From the NCBI GenBank assembly GCA_964613615.1, contig CAZTIB010000191.1, forward strand, positions 1-5,040: a DNA stretch of 5,040 bases, given 5' to 3'. The stretch's first letter is position 1. Every line of letters starts with the position of its first letter. This document shows, in pieces, positions 1 to 5,040 of this stretch. The notes beneath the pieces were generated by a model that did not search any database, was not told the DNA's origin, and was given only the letters and a program-made list of their open reading frames with translations. The DNA comes from J054 sp964613615. Its GTDB lineage: Bacteria; Pseudomonadota; Gammaproteobacteria; Steroidobacterales; GCA-2729495. The translations under genes were made by a program, and so were the position numbers.

Positions 1-725
1 AATAACGTCTTCAGGTTTCTATCCGCCACTTCACTATGAGCGATCGCTAGCAGCGCGGCGTGGGTTGGCGAAGGCACGCGATAGCGCAGGTTGCCGTCAT
101 GGATTTCGACTGAGTCCCGCCACAGCTCGTCGGCACTCAGGCACGGTTGGGCTTCCAAGTTCATCGGTTCCTTGTGAACTTCCACGCTGCCATAGTCACC
201 AGCGCGAAAAAGCGCCGGTAGATGGTGATGATGCGACTCGTCGATACCAGCGTCGGGCAAGGGCGCGTAGCCCAGCCCCGTGAGCACATTCACCGTTCCT
301 TGCAGTCGCTCTGATTCGATGACCAGATCCAGGTCCGTCATCAAGCGAAGACCCTTGTCGCCGTGCAGAGTGATCTTCAGATGCGCTGCGCCCTTGATGA
401 GCCCCGGTGTAATGCCGGCCGCGTTGCAGGCATGAATCAGTTCGTCGAGTTGCAGTTCGAGCGCGGCATTCCTCGTCCGGTTCATGTCGTAAATCGCAGC
501 TAGGTACTGCGCAGCATCTGCTGGCACGAAACCGTCCAGTCCCTTATCGGTTAGTGCTTGCCAGAAGCCCGGGGTGACGAAATTGATGTCCGCGCTGCGA
601 ATGATCTGCGGCCACAGGTCCCCGGCATTCTGTAGCTCCCGGGCGAGCGCGTCGTTCGCTTCCGGGCGGTTTTCCCCGAGCAGGCCCGTGGCCACAATGT
701 GCCAGGCGGCTTCTTCAGCTGTCAT
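1..725 (-). CDS. Nucleotidyltransferase family protein, PF14907-like (N-terminal part, runs off window)
   Basis: This minus-strand frame is open from an ATG at 725-723 to the window edge, giving 241 complete codons without a stop; the C-terminus lies outside. The translation shows the PF14907 (NTP_transf_5) pattern: an LIKGAAHL motif at about residues 109-116, then GLRLMTDLDLVI at 125-136, where Asp131 and Asp133 are the likely metal-binding pair of the polymerase-beta nucleotidyltransferase fold. A histidine-rich stretch (165-168) and VEVHKEP (181-187) follow, also in the family style. The start codon overlaps the upstream gene's stop (ATGA) and has no visible Shine-Dalgarno, so translational coupling to the kinase-like gene is likely. 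Proteins of this family occur beside HPr-kinase-like and PqqD-like proteins in lasso peptide and related peptide-modification clusters; what they transfer, and to what, is mostly unknown. Family assignment is fairly secure; substrate is unknown. Confidence 0.85.
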   Translation of the reverse strand, partial: MTAEEAAWHIVATGLLGENRPEANDALARELQNAGDLWPQIIRSADINFVTPGFWQALTDKGLDGFVPADAAQYLAAIYDMNRTRNAALELQLDELIHACNAAGITPGLIKGAAHLKITLHGDKGLRLMTDLDLVIESERLQGTVNVLTGLGYAPLPDAGIDESHHHHLPALFRAGDYGSVEVHKEPMNLEAQPCLSADELWRDSVEIHDGNLRYRVPSPTHAALLAIAHSEVADRNLKTL

Positions 726-1918
726 GCCACGGTCCCGGCGACCTGGCTGACCGCCTCTTGCATATCGCTGTAGCGCAAATCGTAGCAATCGAGACTGGTC
801 ATCCAGTCGATCAGGGCCGACACGACATTGTCGTTGATGATGTCGGGAATGTCGTAGCCTGACTCGGTCAGTTTCAGCAGGGCATCCGCGCGGCGCAGTG
901 GCTGCATGACTGTCGGCGAGCCCGGCTGGTAGTGGGGAAACACGAGTACGTGCGCCGTTTGTGCTGCATCCGACGGCGCGGCCGACATGACGTCATCCGG
1001 CATCAGGTAGCGGATTCGCTTCCCGTCGGCACGGCAATGCACGGGCAGGGAATCGAGCTCCGGCCAGAGCTCGCGAACCACTGGCCAGGAGCCCTCTTTC
1101 AGTCCCAGCCTCGAAGGTACGCCCCGAACCCGGATCGGCGGCGGTGTCAGCAGCGCCGTGTCGTCAGCGCAGAAGCCGAAGCCGTTGGCCAGCAGGGCTG
1201 CCGTGAGGGTCGACTTGCCACTGCCCGGCACGCCGGCCAACAGTACACAGCGATCGTTCGCGATGATCGCTGCAGCGTGCAGAGCAACGAGACAGTGTGA
1301 TCGTCGGTAAGCTGCGAGCATCAGGTTGCCGTGGACCATGGGCACGACGCCCTCGGTATCGGCACACTGATCAACGAGGTGCCCGTTGTAATACAGGCAC
1401 CATTGGTCATCGCGAAAGATTACGTCCAGGTTGGAATCAACCGTTTCGCTGTCGGGCATCTCGAGGTGCGCCAGGAGCTCGTGAGCCTGGCAACCGGTGG
1501 GCGAATCTGCTGTTCTCAAACAAAACTGGAAATCGACAATTCGATACACCTTGACGAGGCTGGGCTGAAAGTCCAACGGCTTGGCTGGCTCAAGGTTGTC
1601 TTCCCACCACGCAACTGGCGTTTCGCGAGTCTTTGCAGGCGACGGCTGCCCGCCGGCCATGAGTCCGGATTCTTGCCACTCCGCGATCAGGGAGGCGCAG
1701 TCAGATTCAACTTGCTGCCGGGATTGATCAGCTGCGGTGGCCAGCGTCGTGATGATGTCGTCGAGGCCCATACCGTCCGACAGGCCCTGCCAGACCAGTG
1801 CTGCCGTCGGGTTAAGCAGGAAAAGGTCGCCCGAGGCTCGGGCGAAAAGAATAAGGTCGTCATCCAGCTCGAAACCGGTTGCTAACGATTGGAATGGCGT
1901 TTTCAAGGGCGAAGACAT
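722..1918 (-). CDS. PqqD-like domain fused to HPr-kinase-like (HprK-related) domain
   Basis: The protein has 398 residues. Residues about 10-88 look like a PqqD domain: a FELDDDLILFARASGDLFLLN strand region, then the typical NPTAALVWQGL helix (36-46), a helical stretch and the ending LIAEWQESGLM. PqqD domains bind leader peptides of ribosomally made modified peptides. Residues about 120-398 resemble HprK-related kinases: LHAAAI (213-218), a P-loop GVPGSGKST (229-237), and FCADDTALL (249-257) as the probable Walker B/acidic motif. The true HPr kinase context (HPr, PTS genes) is absent. Such kinases accompany PqqD-like proteins in the HPr-rel-A group, and a homologue in the paeninodin cluster phosphorylates a lasso peptide. 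Here both domains are in one chain. The ATG has no obvious Shine-Dalgarno. The gene overlaps the nucleotidyltransferase start by 4 bases, so they form an operon. Domain calls are firm; a peptide substrate is inference. Confidence 0.85.
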   Translation of the reverse strand: MSSPLKTPFQSLATGFELDDDLILFARASGDLFLLNPTAALVWQGLSDGMGLDDIITTLATAADQSRQQVESDCASLIAEWQESGLMAGGQPSPAKTRETPVAWWEDNLEPAKPLDFQPSLVKVYRIVDFQFCLRTADSPTGCQAHELLAHLEMPDSETVDSNLDVIFRDDQWCLYYNGHLVDQCADTEGVVPMVHGNLMLAAYRRSHCLVALHAAAIIANDRCVLLAGVPGSGKSTLTAALLANGFGFCADDTALLTPPPIRVRGVPSRLGLKEGSWPVVRELWPELDSLPVHCRADGKRIRYLMPDDVMSAAPSDAAQTAHVLVFPHYQPGSPTVMQPLRRADALLKLTESGYDIPDIINDNVVSALIDWMTSLDCYDLRYSDMQEAVSQVAGTVA

Positions 1919-1969
1919 TATTTGATCGGGTTCGTCAGGTCGTCTGGCGAGGGTATTGCTCTGATCAGC

Positions 1970-2013
1970 AGTATAGCGAAGGGAGGTATTGGCGCTTTCC
2001 GAGCAAGTCGCAA
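1970..2013 (-). promoter_or_regulatory. Weak candidate promoter for the kinase-like/nucleotidyltransferase operon
   Basis: Read leftward, TATACT (1975-1970) is a good -10 match (5 of 6) about 50 bases before the ATG at 1918, but no -35 match lies at the right distance. An alternative pair is TTGCGA (2013-2008) and AATACC (1990-1985) with a 17-base spacer; both hexamers are only partial matches. This is an eyeball call on position and similarity to the sigma-70 consensus only. Confidence 0.2.
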
Positions 2014-2231
2014 TTTCGGCGGGCGATTCGCTTTGTGCACTGGCGGCTGCGCCCCGGCCCGGGCGTCAGCCGGGACCTGCCACAAAACTTTCGGTGGTGT
2101 GGCGAGCCGACATGACTCCAGCCTGACTGCAGACTTGCGCTGAGAGCGTTGCCCCTGTCGTTGCACCCTCCCGCGTTTCTCCTTGATCGACAGGCCGGCA
2201 AGATCCACCATGCCCACCTGTCATAGCGCGG

Positions 2232-2248
2232 GTCCTCGATAGGAGGAC
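2232..2248 (+). other. Small hairpin covering an upstream AGGAGG sequence
   Basis: GTCCTC (2232-2237) and GAGGAC (2243-2248) can pair around a 5-base loop. The right arm overlaps a consensus AGGAGG (2241-2246). The start codon used by the permease gene at 2268 has its own AGGAG at 2256-2260, outside the hairpin, so any effect on translation is speculative. Confidence 0.3.
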
Positions 2249-2255
2249 GTGAGTC

Positions 2256-2260
2256 AGGAG
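2256..2260 (+). promoter_or_regulatory. Ribosome binding site of the AI-2E-type permease gene
   Basis: AGGAG lies 7 bases before the ATG at 2268. This supports that ATG over the GTG at 2249, which is in another frame and sits only two bases after the upstream AGGAGG (2241-2246). Confidence 0.7.
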
Positions 2261-2267
2261 TTTCACC

Positions 2268-3365
2268 ATGAATACATCAATGTCCTTAACTGCCGATCCG
2301 GCGTTAACGCGCAAGATTATGGAGGTCGTGATCCGCATCGGAATCGTGGTGCTTCTGGCACTGTGGAGTTTCCAGATTTTCAGCCCGTTCCTGGGTCCGC
2401 TGGTCTGGGGGATCATTATCGCTGTGGCGGGTCACGGCGGTTTCAGCCGGCTGAAGAATATGCTGGGCGGGCGCGGCGGGCTCGCCGCAACCCTGTTCGC
2501 GTTGCTGGCTCTCGCCGTCCTGATTACCCCGACGGTATTTCTCAGTCAGTCGGTACTGACCAGCGCCCAAGGGCTCGCGCAGCAGCTCGAGGCCGGAGAT
2601 GTGAATGTGCCGGCCCCGCCGGACCGGGTTGCCGAGCTACCTGTCGTCGGCAAGCAGCTCTACGACACCTGGAGCCTCGCCTCTAGCAACCTGGATGAGC
2701 TGGTGGACAAATTTCAGCCGCAGATTCGGGCCTTCTCGGGTTGGCTGCTCGGCAAAGCCCTCGGCACCGGGGTGGACATACTATTGTTCGTACTGTCCAT
2801 CATCATAGGCGCAGCTTTGCTGGCGAATGCCGAAGCGGGCGCCAGGCTGTTCCGGGCACTGTTCGTCCGCTTGGCAGACGAGCGCGGCAACAAACTGTTG
2901 GACCTGTGCCGTGACACCATACTCAGCGTGGTGCGGGGCGTACTCGGCATCGCACTGATACAGACCTTCTTCCTTGCTGTGGGTCTGTTTGTTGCTAACG
3001 TACCGGCCGCGGGTCTGTTGTCCGTTATCGCGTTGCTGTTCGCCATTGCGCAGATACCCATGCTGCTGTTGTTTCTCCCGATCATCATTTTCGTATTCGC
3101 CACGGCCGATGCGGGTACGGCAATCCCGTTCGCAATCTGGTCGGTATTCTTCTCGTTTGCAGACGGCTTCTTAAAGCCGCTGATGCTCGGCCGCGGCCTG
3201 GAAGTGCCAATGCCCGTCATCCTGATAGGGGTGGTCGGTGGCATGTTGGCCAGCGGGCTTATCGGCCTGTTCGTCGGCCCGATTGTGCTCGGCCTGAGCT
3301 ACGCTTTGTTTATCGTCTGGCTGGAACAAAGGCCCCCGCCGCCCGGGGGGCAAGAGCCGGCCTGA
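2268..3365 (+). CDS. AI-2E family transporter (PerM/UPF0118 family permease)
   Basis: This 365-residue inner-membrane protein has the usual length and layout of the AI-2E/PerM family (PF01594). Hydrophobic segments lie at about residues 20-55 (two spans), 72-95, 160-187, 220-250, 252-282, 285-300 and 312-352. Between the third and fourth lies the typical long polar region, including PVVGKQLYDTW (about 125-135) and coil-like helical sequence. The late segment keeps family features: DGFLKPLMLGRGLEVP (about 299-314) and GLFVGPIVLGLSYAL near the C-terminus. The protein ends in a proline/glycine-rich tail (PPPPGG). Family members have been linked to autoinducer-2 export or Na+/Li+-proton exchange, but the name does not prove AI-2 transport, and no luxS or lsr gene is nearby. 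The gene appears to stand alone: it is divergent from the left block and separated by 184 bases from the right operon. Confidence 0.9.
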   Translation: MNTSMSLTADPALTRKIMEVVIRIGIVVLLALWSFQIFSPFLGPLVWGIIIAVAGHGGFSRLKNMLGGRGGLAATLFALLALAVLITPTVFLSQSVLTSAQGLAQQLEAGDVNVPAPPDRVAELPVVGKQLYDTWSLASSNLDELVDKFQPQIRAFSGWLLGKALGTGVDILLFVLSIIIGAALLANAEAGARLFRALFVRLADERGNKLLDLCRDTILSVVRGVLGIALIQTFFLAVGLFVANVPAAGLLSVIALLFAIAQIPMLLLFLPIIIFVFATADAGTAIPFAIWSVFFSFADGFLKPLMLGRGLEVPMPVILIGVVGGMLASGLIGLFVGPIVLGLSYALFIVWLEQRPPPPGGQEPA

Positions 3366-3371
3366 AGGCCG
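3332..3371 (+). other. GC-rich hairpins at the 3' end of the permease gene; not a clear terminator
   Basis: Two short hairpins span the gene end: GCCCCC (3332-3337) with GGGGGC (3346-3351), 8-base loop, inside the coding sequence; and CGGCC (3358-3362) with GGCCG (3367-3371), whose 4-base loop contains the TGA stop. No T-run follows (the next bases are CCGAATAAACC), so an intrinsic terminator is doubtful, but they could pause polymerase or protect the transcript end. Confidence 0.25.
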
Positions 3372-3549
3372 CCGAATAAACCGGGTTCCGACGCAGCGGG
3401 TCGCCGGCTGCTCGTTTGGACCATTCGACTGCCCGAATTGCCGGGTCTGCTGGCCAGTAGTCGAGTTGCAAAGGCATGCGCTCACGCCACCGGTGTATCC
3501 TGATACCGAATCTCCCGCCACCAATTTAACGCGAGGGCCCTAAAGCGCG
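3366..3549. other. Intergenic gap before the racemase/hydroxylase operon
   Basis: These 184 bases hold no supportable gene. The promoter of the downstream operon should be here, but the best hexamers I see (TTGCAA 3466-3471 and TATCCT 3496-3501) are 24 bases apart, too far for a normal sigma-70 promoter. A GAGG (3533-3536) precedes the next gene. Confidence 0.5.
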
Positions 3550-4308
3550 GTGGATACGACCCGCAAGATCCTGATGCTTTTGCCGGTGCCGGCACCTCAG
3601 GCAGCGCACCCGCTGTTCGCCGGCCAGGTGCCGGATGCCCTCAAGCGTCCGGGTTCCCAGGTCGATTTCGCTTTTCCCCGCGAAGGCGCGCGAATTCTCG
3701 ACTCTTATTACGAGGACGTACTCGCGTCTGCATTTATTCTTGACGCGGCCTGCACGGCAGAGGACCAGGGCTACCACGCCGTCTGCATCGACACCGTGAC
3801 GGATACCGGCATTGAAGCAGTGCGCTCCCGGCTCAGTATCCCGGTGGTCGGTGCGGGCGAAACCTCGTTCCTGCTGGCGGCGAGTCTCGGCACGAAATTC
3901 TCCATTCTGACGTTGTGGGACCGCTGGAGTCCGGCCTACCGCAAAGTCATCGCGCGTCATGGTCTGGAAGACCGCCTGGCTTCAATTCGTGACATCGACA
4001 CCCGTCCGGACCTGGACGAGTTGTTGACCGGCAAGGAAGAAGTCGTCTTCCAGGCGCTCGAAGAAGCGGCGCACCGGGCGATTGAAGACGACGGCGCGGC
4101 GGTGATCGTCCTCGGTTCCACTACCATGTACCAGTCGCACCAGTACCTGGCCGAACACCTGCCCGTCCCCGTCGTGAATCCGGCCCTGGCGGGGTACCTG
4201 CAGTGCGAGTTCCTGCTCGACCTTGGCGTGGCCCACAGCAAGCGCAGTTTTCCGTCGCCGGAAGTTTTGAACGACTCCGTGCTGAAGTCTGTGCCGGACA
4301 GATATTGA
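3550..4308 (+). CDS. Asp/Glu/hydantoin racemase superfamily protein with both catalytic Cys positions substituted
   Basis: The protein has 252 residues, the usual length for this superfamily. The fold is recognisable from KILMLLPV (first strand), IPVVGAGETSFLLAASLGTKFSILTL (97-122) matching the PVVG-E-A-LG-FS-T region of hydantoin racemases, the VIVLGSTTM loop (185-193), VPVVNPALAGY (206-216) and the C-terminal GVAHSKRSFPSP (226-237). Active members use two cysteines. The first, in the CxxDPG-like loop, aligns with Thr82 in DTVTDTG (81-87), though Cys79 is near. The second, in LGC, is Ser190. A two-cysteine racemization mechanism is therefore doubtful; another reaction of the superfamily is possible. 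The GTG start is the first possible one because an in-frame TAA lies at 3541-3543, and the first strand would be cut by starting at the ATG at 3574; a GAGG lies about 13 bases upstream. Two molybdenum hydroxylase genes follow, so it probably acts in the same pathway. Confidence 0.75.
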   Translation: MDTTRKILMLLPVPAPQAAHPLFAGQVPDALKRPGSQVDFAFPREGARILDSYYEDVLASAFILDAACTAEDQGYHAVCIDTVTDTGIEAVRSRLSIPVVGAGETSFLLAASLGTKFSILTLWDRWSPAYRKVIARHGLEDRLASIRDIDTRPDLDELLTGKEEVVFQALEEAAHRAIEDDGAAVIVLGSTTMYQSHQYLAEHLPVPVVNPALAGYLQCEFLLDLGVAHSKRSFPSPEVLNDSVLKSVPDRY

Positions 4309-4337
4309 AATGACTGACAACCTGGGTAAATGAGACC

Positions 4338-4814
4338 ATGCTCAAGCTGAATATAAACGGTGAAGTTCGTCAGTTCGACGGCGACCCCGACATGCCCCTG
4401 CTCTGGGCCCTGCGTGAAGACTTTGCGCTGACGGGCACAAAGTTCGGCTGTGGCATCGGCGTGTGCGGTGCGTGCACCGTGCACGTCGACGGGGTGCCCA
4501 TGCGCAGCTGCATAGTCGCCACGGCACAGGTGGAAGGGCGGATGGTTACCACTATCGAAGGTTTATCGCCCACGTCTTCCCATCCCCTGCAGCGTGCCTG
4601 GGTCGCTAGGAACGCACCGCAATGCGGGTACTGTCAGTCCGGGCAAATCATGTCTGCCGCCGCGTTGCTGGCCGCGAATCCGCAGCCTAGCGATGCGGAC
4701 ATTGACGAGGCAATGTCTGGCAACCTTTGCCGCTGCGGCACCTACCAGCGCATCCGCGAGGCCATCCACCTGGCCGCCGAGCAGTCTGCCCCTGGTCAGG
4801 GCGAGGAGGTTTGA
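4338..4814 (+). CDS. [2Fe-2S]-binding small subunit of xanthine-oxidase-family hydroxylase (IorA-like)
   Basis: This 158-residue protein is the electron-transfer subunit of a molybdenum hydroxylase. The N-terminal plant-ferredoxin-like domain carries Cys38, Cys43, Cys46 and Cys58 (motif GCGIGVCGACTV), the ligands of one [2Fe-2S] cluster. The C-terminal helical domain carries Cys96, Cys99 (CGYC), Cys131 and Cys133 (CRC), the ligands of the second cluster nearer the molybdenum. All eight ligands are present. Length and the pairing with a separate Tat-exported large subunit fit isoquinoline 1-oxidoreductase/nicotinate-hydroxylase-type two-subunit enzymes rather than three-subunit CO dehydrogenases, since no FAD subunit is seen in the window. 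The gene starts 29 bases after the racemase-like gene with only a weak Shine-Dalgarno, and ends 2 bases before the large-subunit gene. It has no export signal itself and would ride with the large subunit. Confidence 0.95.
   Translation: MLKLNINGEVRQFDGDPDMPLLWALREDFALTGTKFGCGIGVCGACTVHVDGVPMRSCIVATAQVEGRMVTTIEGLSPTSSHPLQRAWVARNAPQCGYCQSGQIMSAAALLAANPQPSDADIDEAMSGNLCRCGTYQRIREAIHLAAEQSAPGQGEEV
4804..4810 (+). promoter_or_regulatory. Strong ribosome binding site of the large hydroxylase subunit
   Basis: AGGAGGT lies inside the last codons of the small-subunit gene, 6 bases before the ATG at 4817. It fixes this start and fits co-translation of the two subunits. Confidence 0.8.
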
Positions 4815-4816
4815 CG

Positions 4817-5040
4817 ATGGCTATCTCTCGTCGCGGTTTTCTGCTTACCACTGGTGTAGTCGGTGGCGGCCTGGCGCTCGGTTTCGCACTGACCCGGGAA
4901 AAGGAGCCGCCTCCCTTTCCCAACGGCATACCAGGCGCGTTGCAGCCCAACGCCTTCCTGCAGGTCACGCCGGAAGGCGGCATTGTTTTGCAGATCCACA
5001 AGACCGAGATGGGCCAGGGCATCCTGACCGGGTTGACCAC
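4817..5040 (+). CDS. Molybdopterin-binding large subunit of IorB-type aldehyde/isoquinoline oxidoreductase (N-terminal part, runs off window)
   Basis: The first 74 codons are present and open at the window edge. The protein begins with a Tat-type leader: MAISRRGFLLTTG with the twin arginines at residues 5-6, followed by a glycine/alanine/leucine-rich hydrophobic stretch to about residue 25. This predicts export of the folded complex to the periplasm. A proline-rich linker follows, then LQPNAFLQVTPEGGIVLQIHKTEMGQGILTGL in two pieces (about 42-60 and 61-73); the KTEMGQG motif is characteristic of the first Moco-binding region of IorB-type large subunits. The full protein is typically over 700 residues, so over 90 percent is missing and the active-site glutamate cannot be checked. 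Substrate could be an N-heterocycle or an aldehyde. Confidence 0.9.
   Translation, partial: MAISRRGFLLTTGVVGGGLALGFALTREKEPPPFPNGIPGALQPNAFLQVTPEGGIVLQIHKTEMGQGILTGLT

Larger units (their letters stand above)
1919..2267. other. Divergent intergenic region, no convincing gene
   Basis: These 349 bases separate the leftward kinase-like gene from the rightward AI-2E-type permease gene, so promoters for both should lie here. Frames inside it translate to Arg/Pro/Cys-rich proteins without family features and look like chance reading frames. It contains a GC-rich inverted repeat (CCCGGC 2053-2058 with GCCGGG 2069-2074, around the palindrome GCCCGGGC 2057-2064) with no T-run on either side, so it is not a standard terminator. 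A weak promoter-like element faces left near 1970-2013. I found no tRNA, riboswitch or repeat array. Confidence 0.6.

Noticed and set aside
722..1918. True HPr kinase/phosphorylase of the PTS (hprK).
   Set aside because: The N-terminal domain is PqqD-like, and no HPr, PTS or rapZ-like gene is near; the kinase domain fits the HprK-related group.
2053..2074. GC-rich inverted repeat CCCGGC/GCCGGG in the divergent region, a possible terminator or operator.
   Set aside because: There is no T-run on either strand and no gene ends here; high GC content makes such repeats common.
2268..3365. Reading the AI-2E-type permease as evidence for a quorum-sensing locus.
   Set aside because: The family name is broad, members have other transport roles, and no luxS or lsr gene is in the window.
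3466..3501. TTGCAA and TATCCT as a promoter for the right operon.
   Set aside because: The 24-base spacing is too long for a sigma-70 promoter.
4310..4333. A 7-codon frame (MTDNLGK) between the racemase-like gene and the small hydroxylase subunit, a possible leader peptide.
   Set aside because: It is very short, has no Shine-Dalgarno, no regulatory codon run and no attenuator hairpin; most likely chance.

Overview
The window is a GC-rich stretch of bacterial chromosome with tightly packed genes. The gene families (a PqqD/HPr-kinase-like protein, a PF14907-type nucleotidyltransferase, an AI-2E-type permease, and an isoquinoline-oxidoreductase-type molybdenum hydroxylase with a Tat leader) fit a proteobacterium, perhaps a gammaproteobacterium. 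That placement is inference; no rRNA or other marker gene is present. I see no tRNA, CRISPR array, insertion sequence or integrase.

Left block (1-1918, minus strand): two genes with a 4-base ATGA overlap. The first in transcription order (1918 to 722) encodes a 398-residue fusion of an N-terminal PqqD-like domain and a C-terminal HPr-kinase-like P-loop domain. The second (725 down to the window edge) encodes a nucleotidyltransferase of the PF14907 type and is cut by the edge. The kinase/PqqD/nucleotidyltransferase combination is known from peptide-modification clusters (paeninodin-type lasso peptide clusters, the 'HPr-rel-A' group). No precursor peptide, cyclase or protease is recognisable here, so the partner genes, if any, would lie past position 1.

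Centre: a 349-base divergent intergenic region (1919-2267) must hold the promoters for the left block and for the rightward gene. Next is a 365-residue AI-2E/PerM-family membrane protein (2268-3365) with a good ribosome binding site. A 184-base gap with GC-rich hairpins but no clear terminator follows.

Right block (3550 to the edge, plus strand): an Asp/Glu/hydantoin-racemase-superfamily protein in which both usual catalytic cysteines appear to be replaced (Thr82, Ser190). After it come the small [2Fe-2S] subunit and the first 74 residues of the large molybdopterin subunit of an IorAB-type hydroxylase. The close spacing (29 and 2 bases) points to one operon, probably for oxidation of an N-heterocycle or aldehyde. 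The substrate cannot be told from the sequence.

The observations most worth a second look are the PqqD-kinase fusion with its nucleotidyltransferase partner, and the cysteine-substituted racemase-like protein beside a molybdenum hydroxylase.
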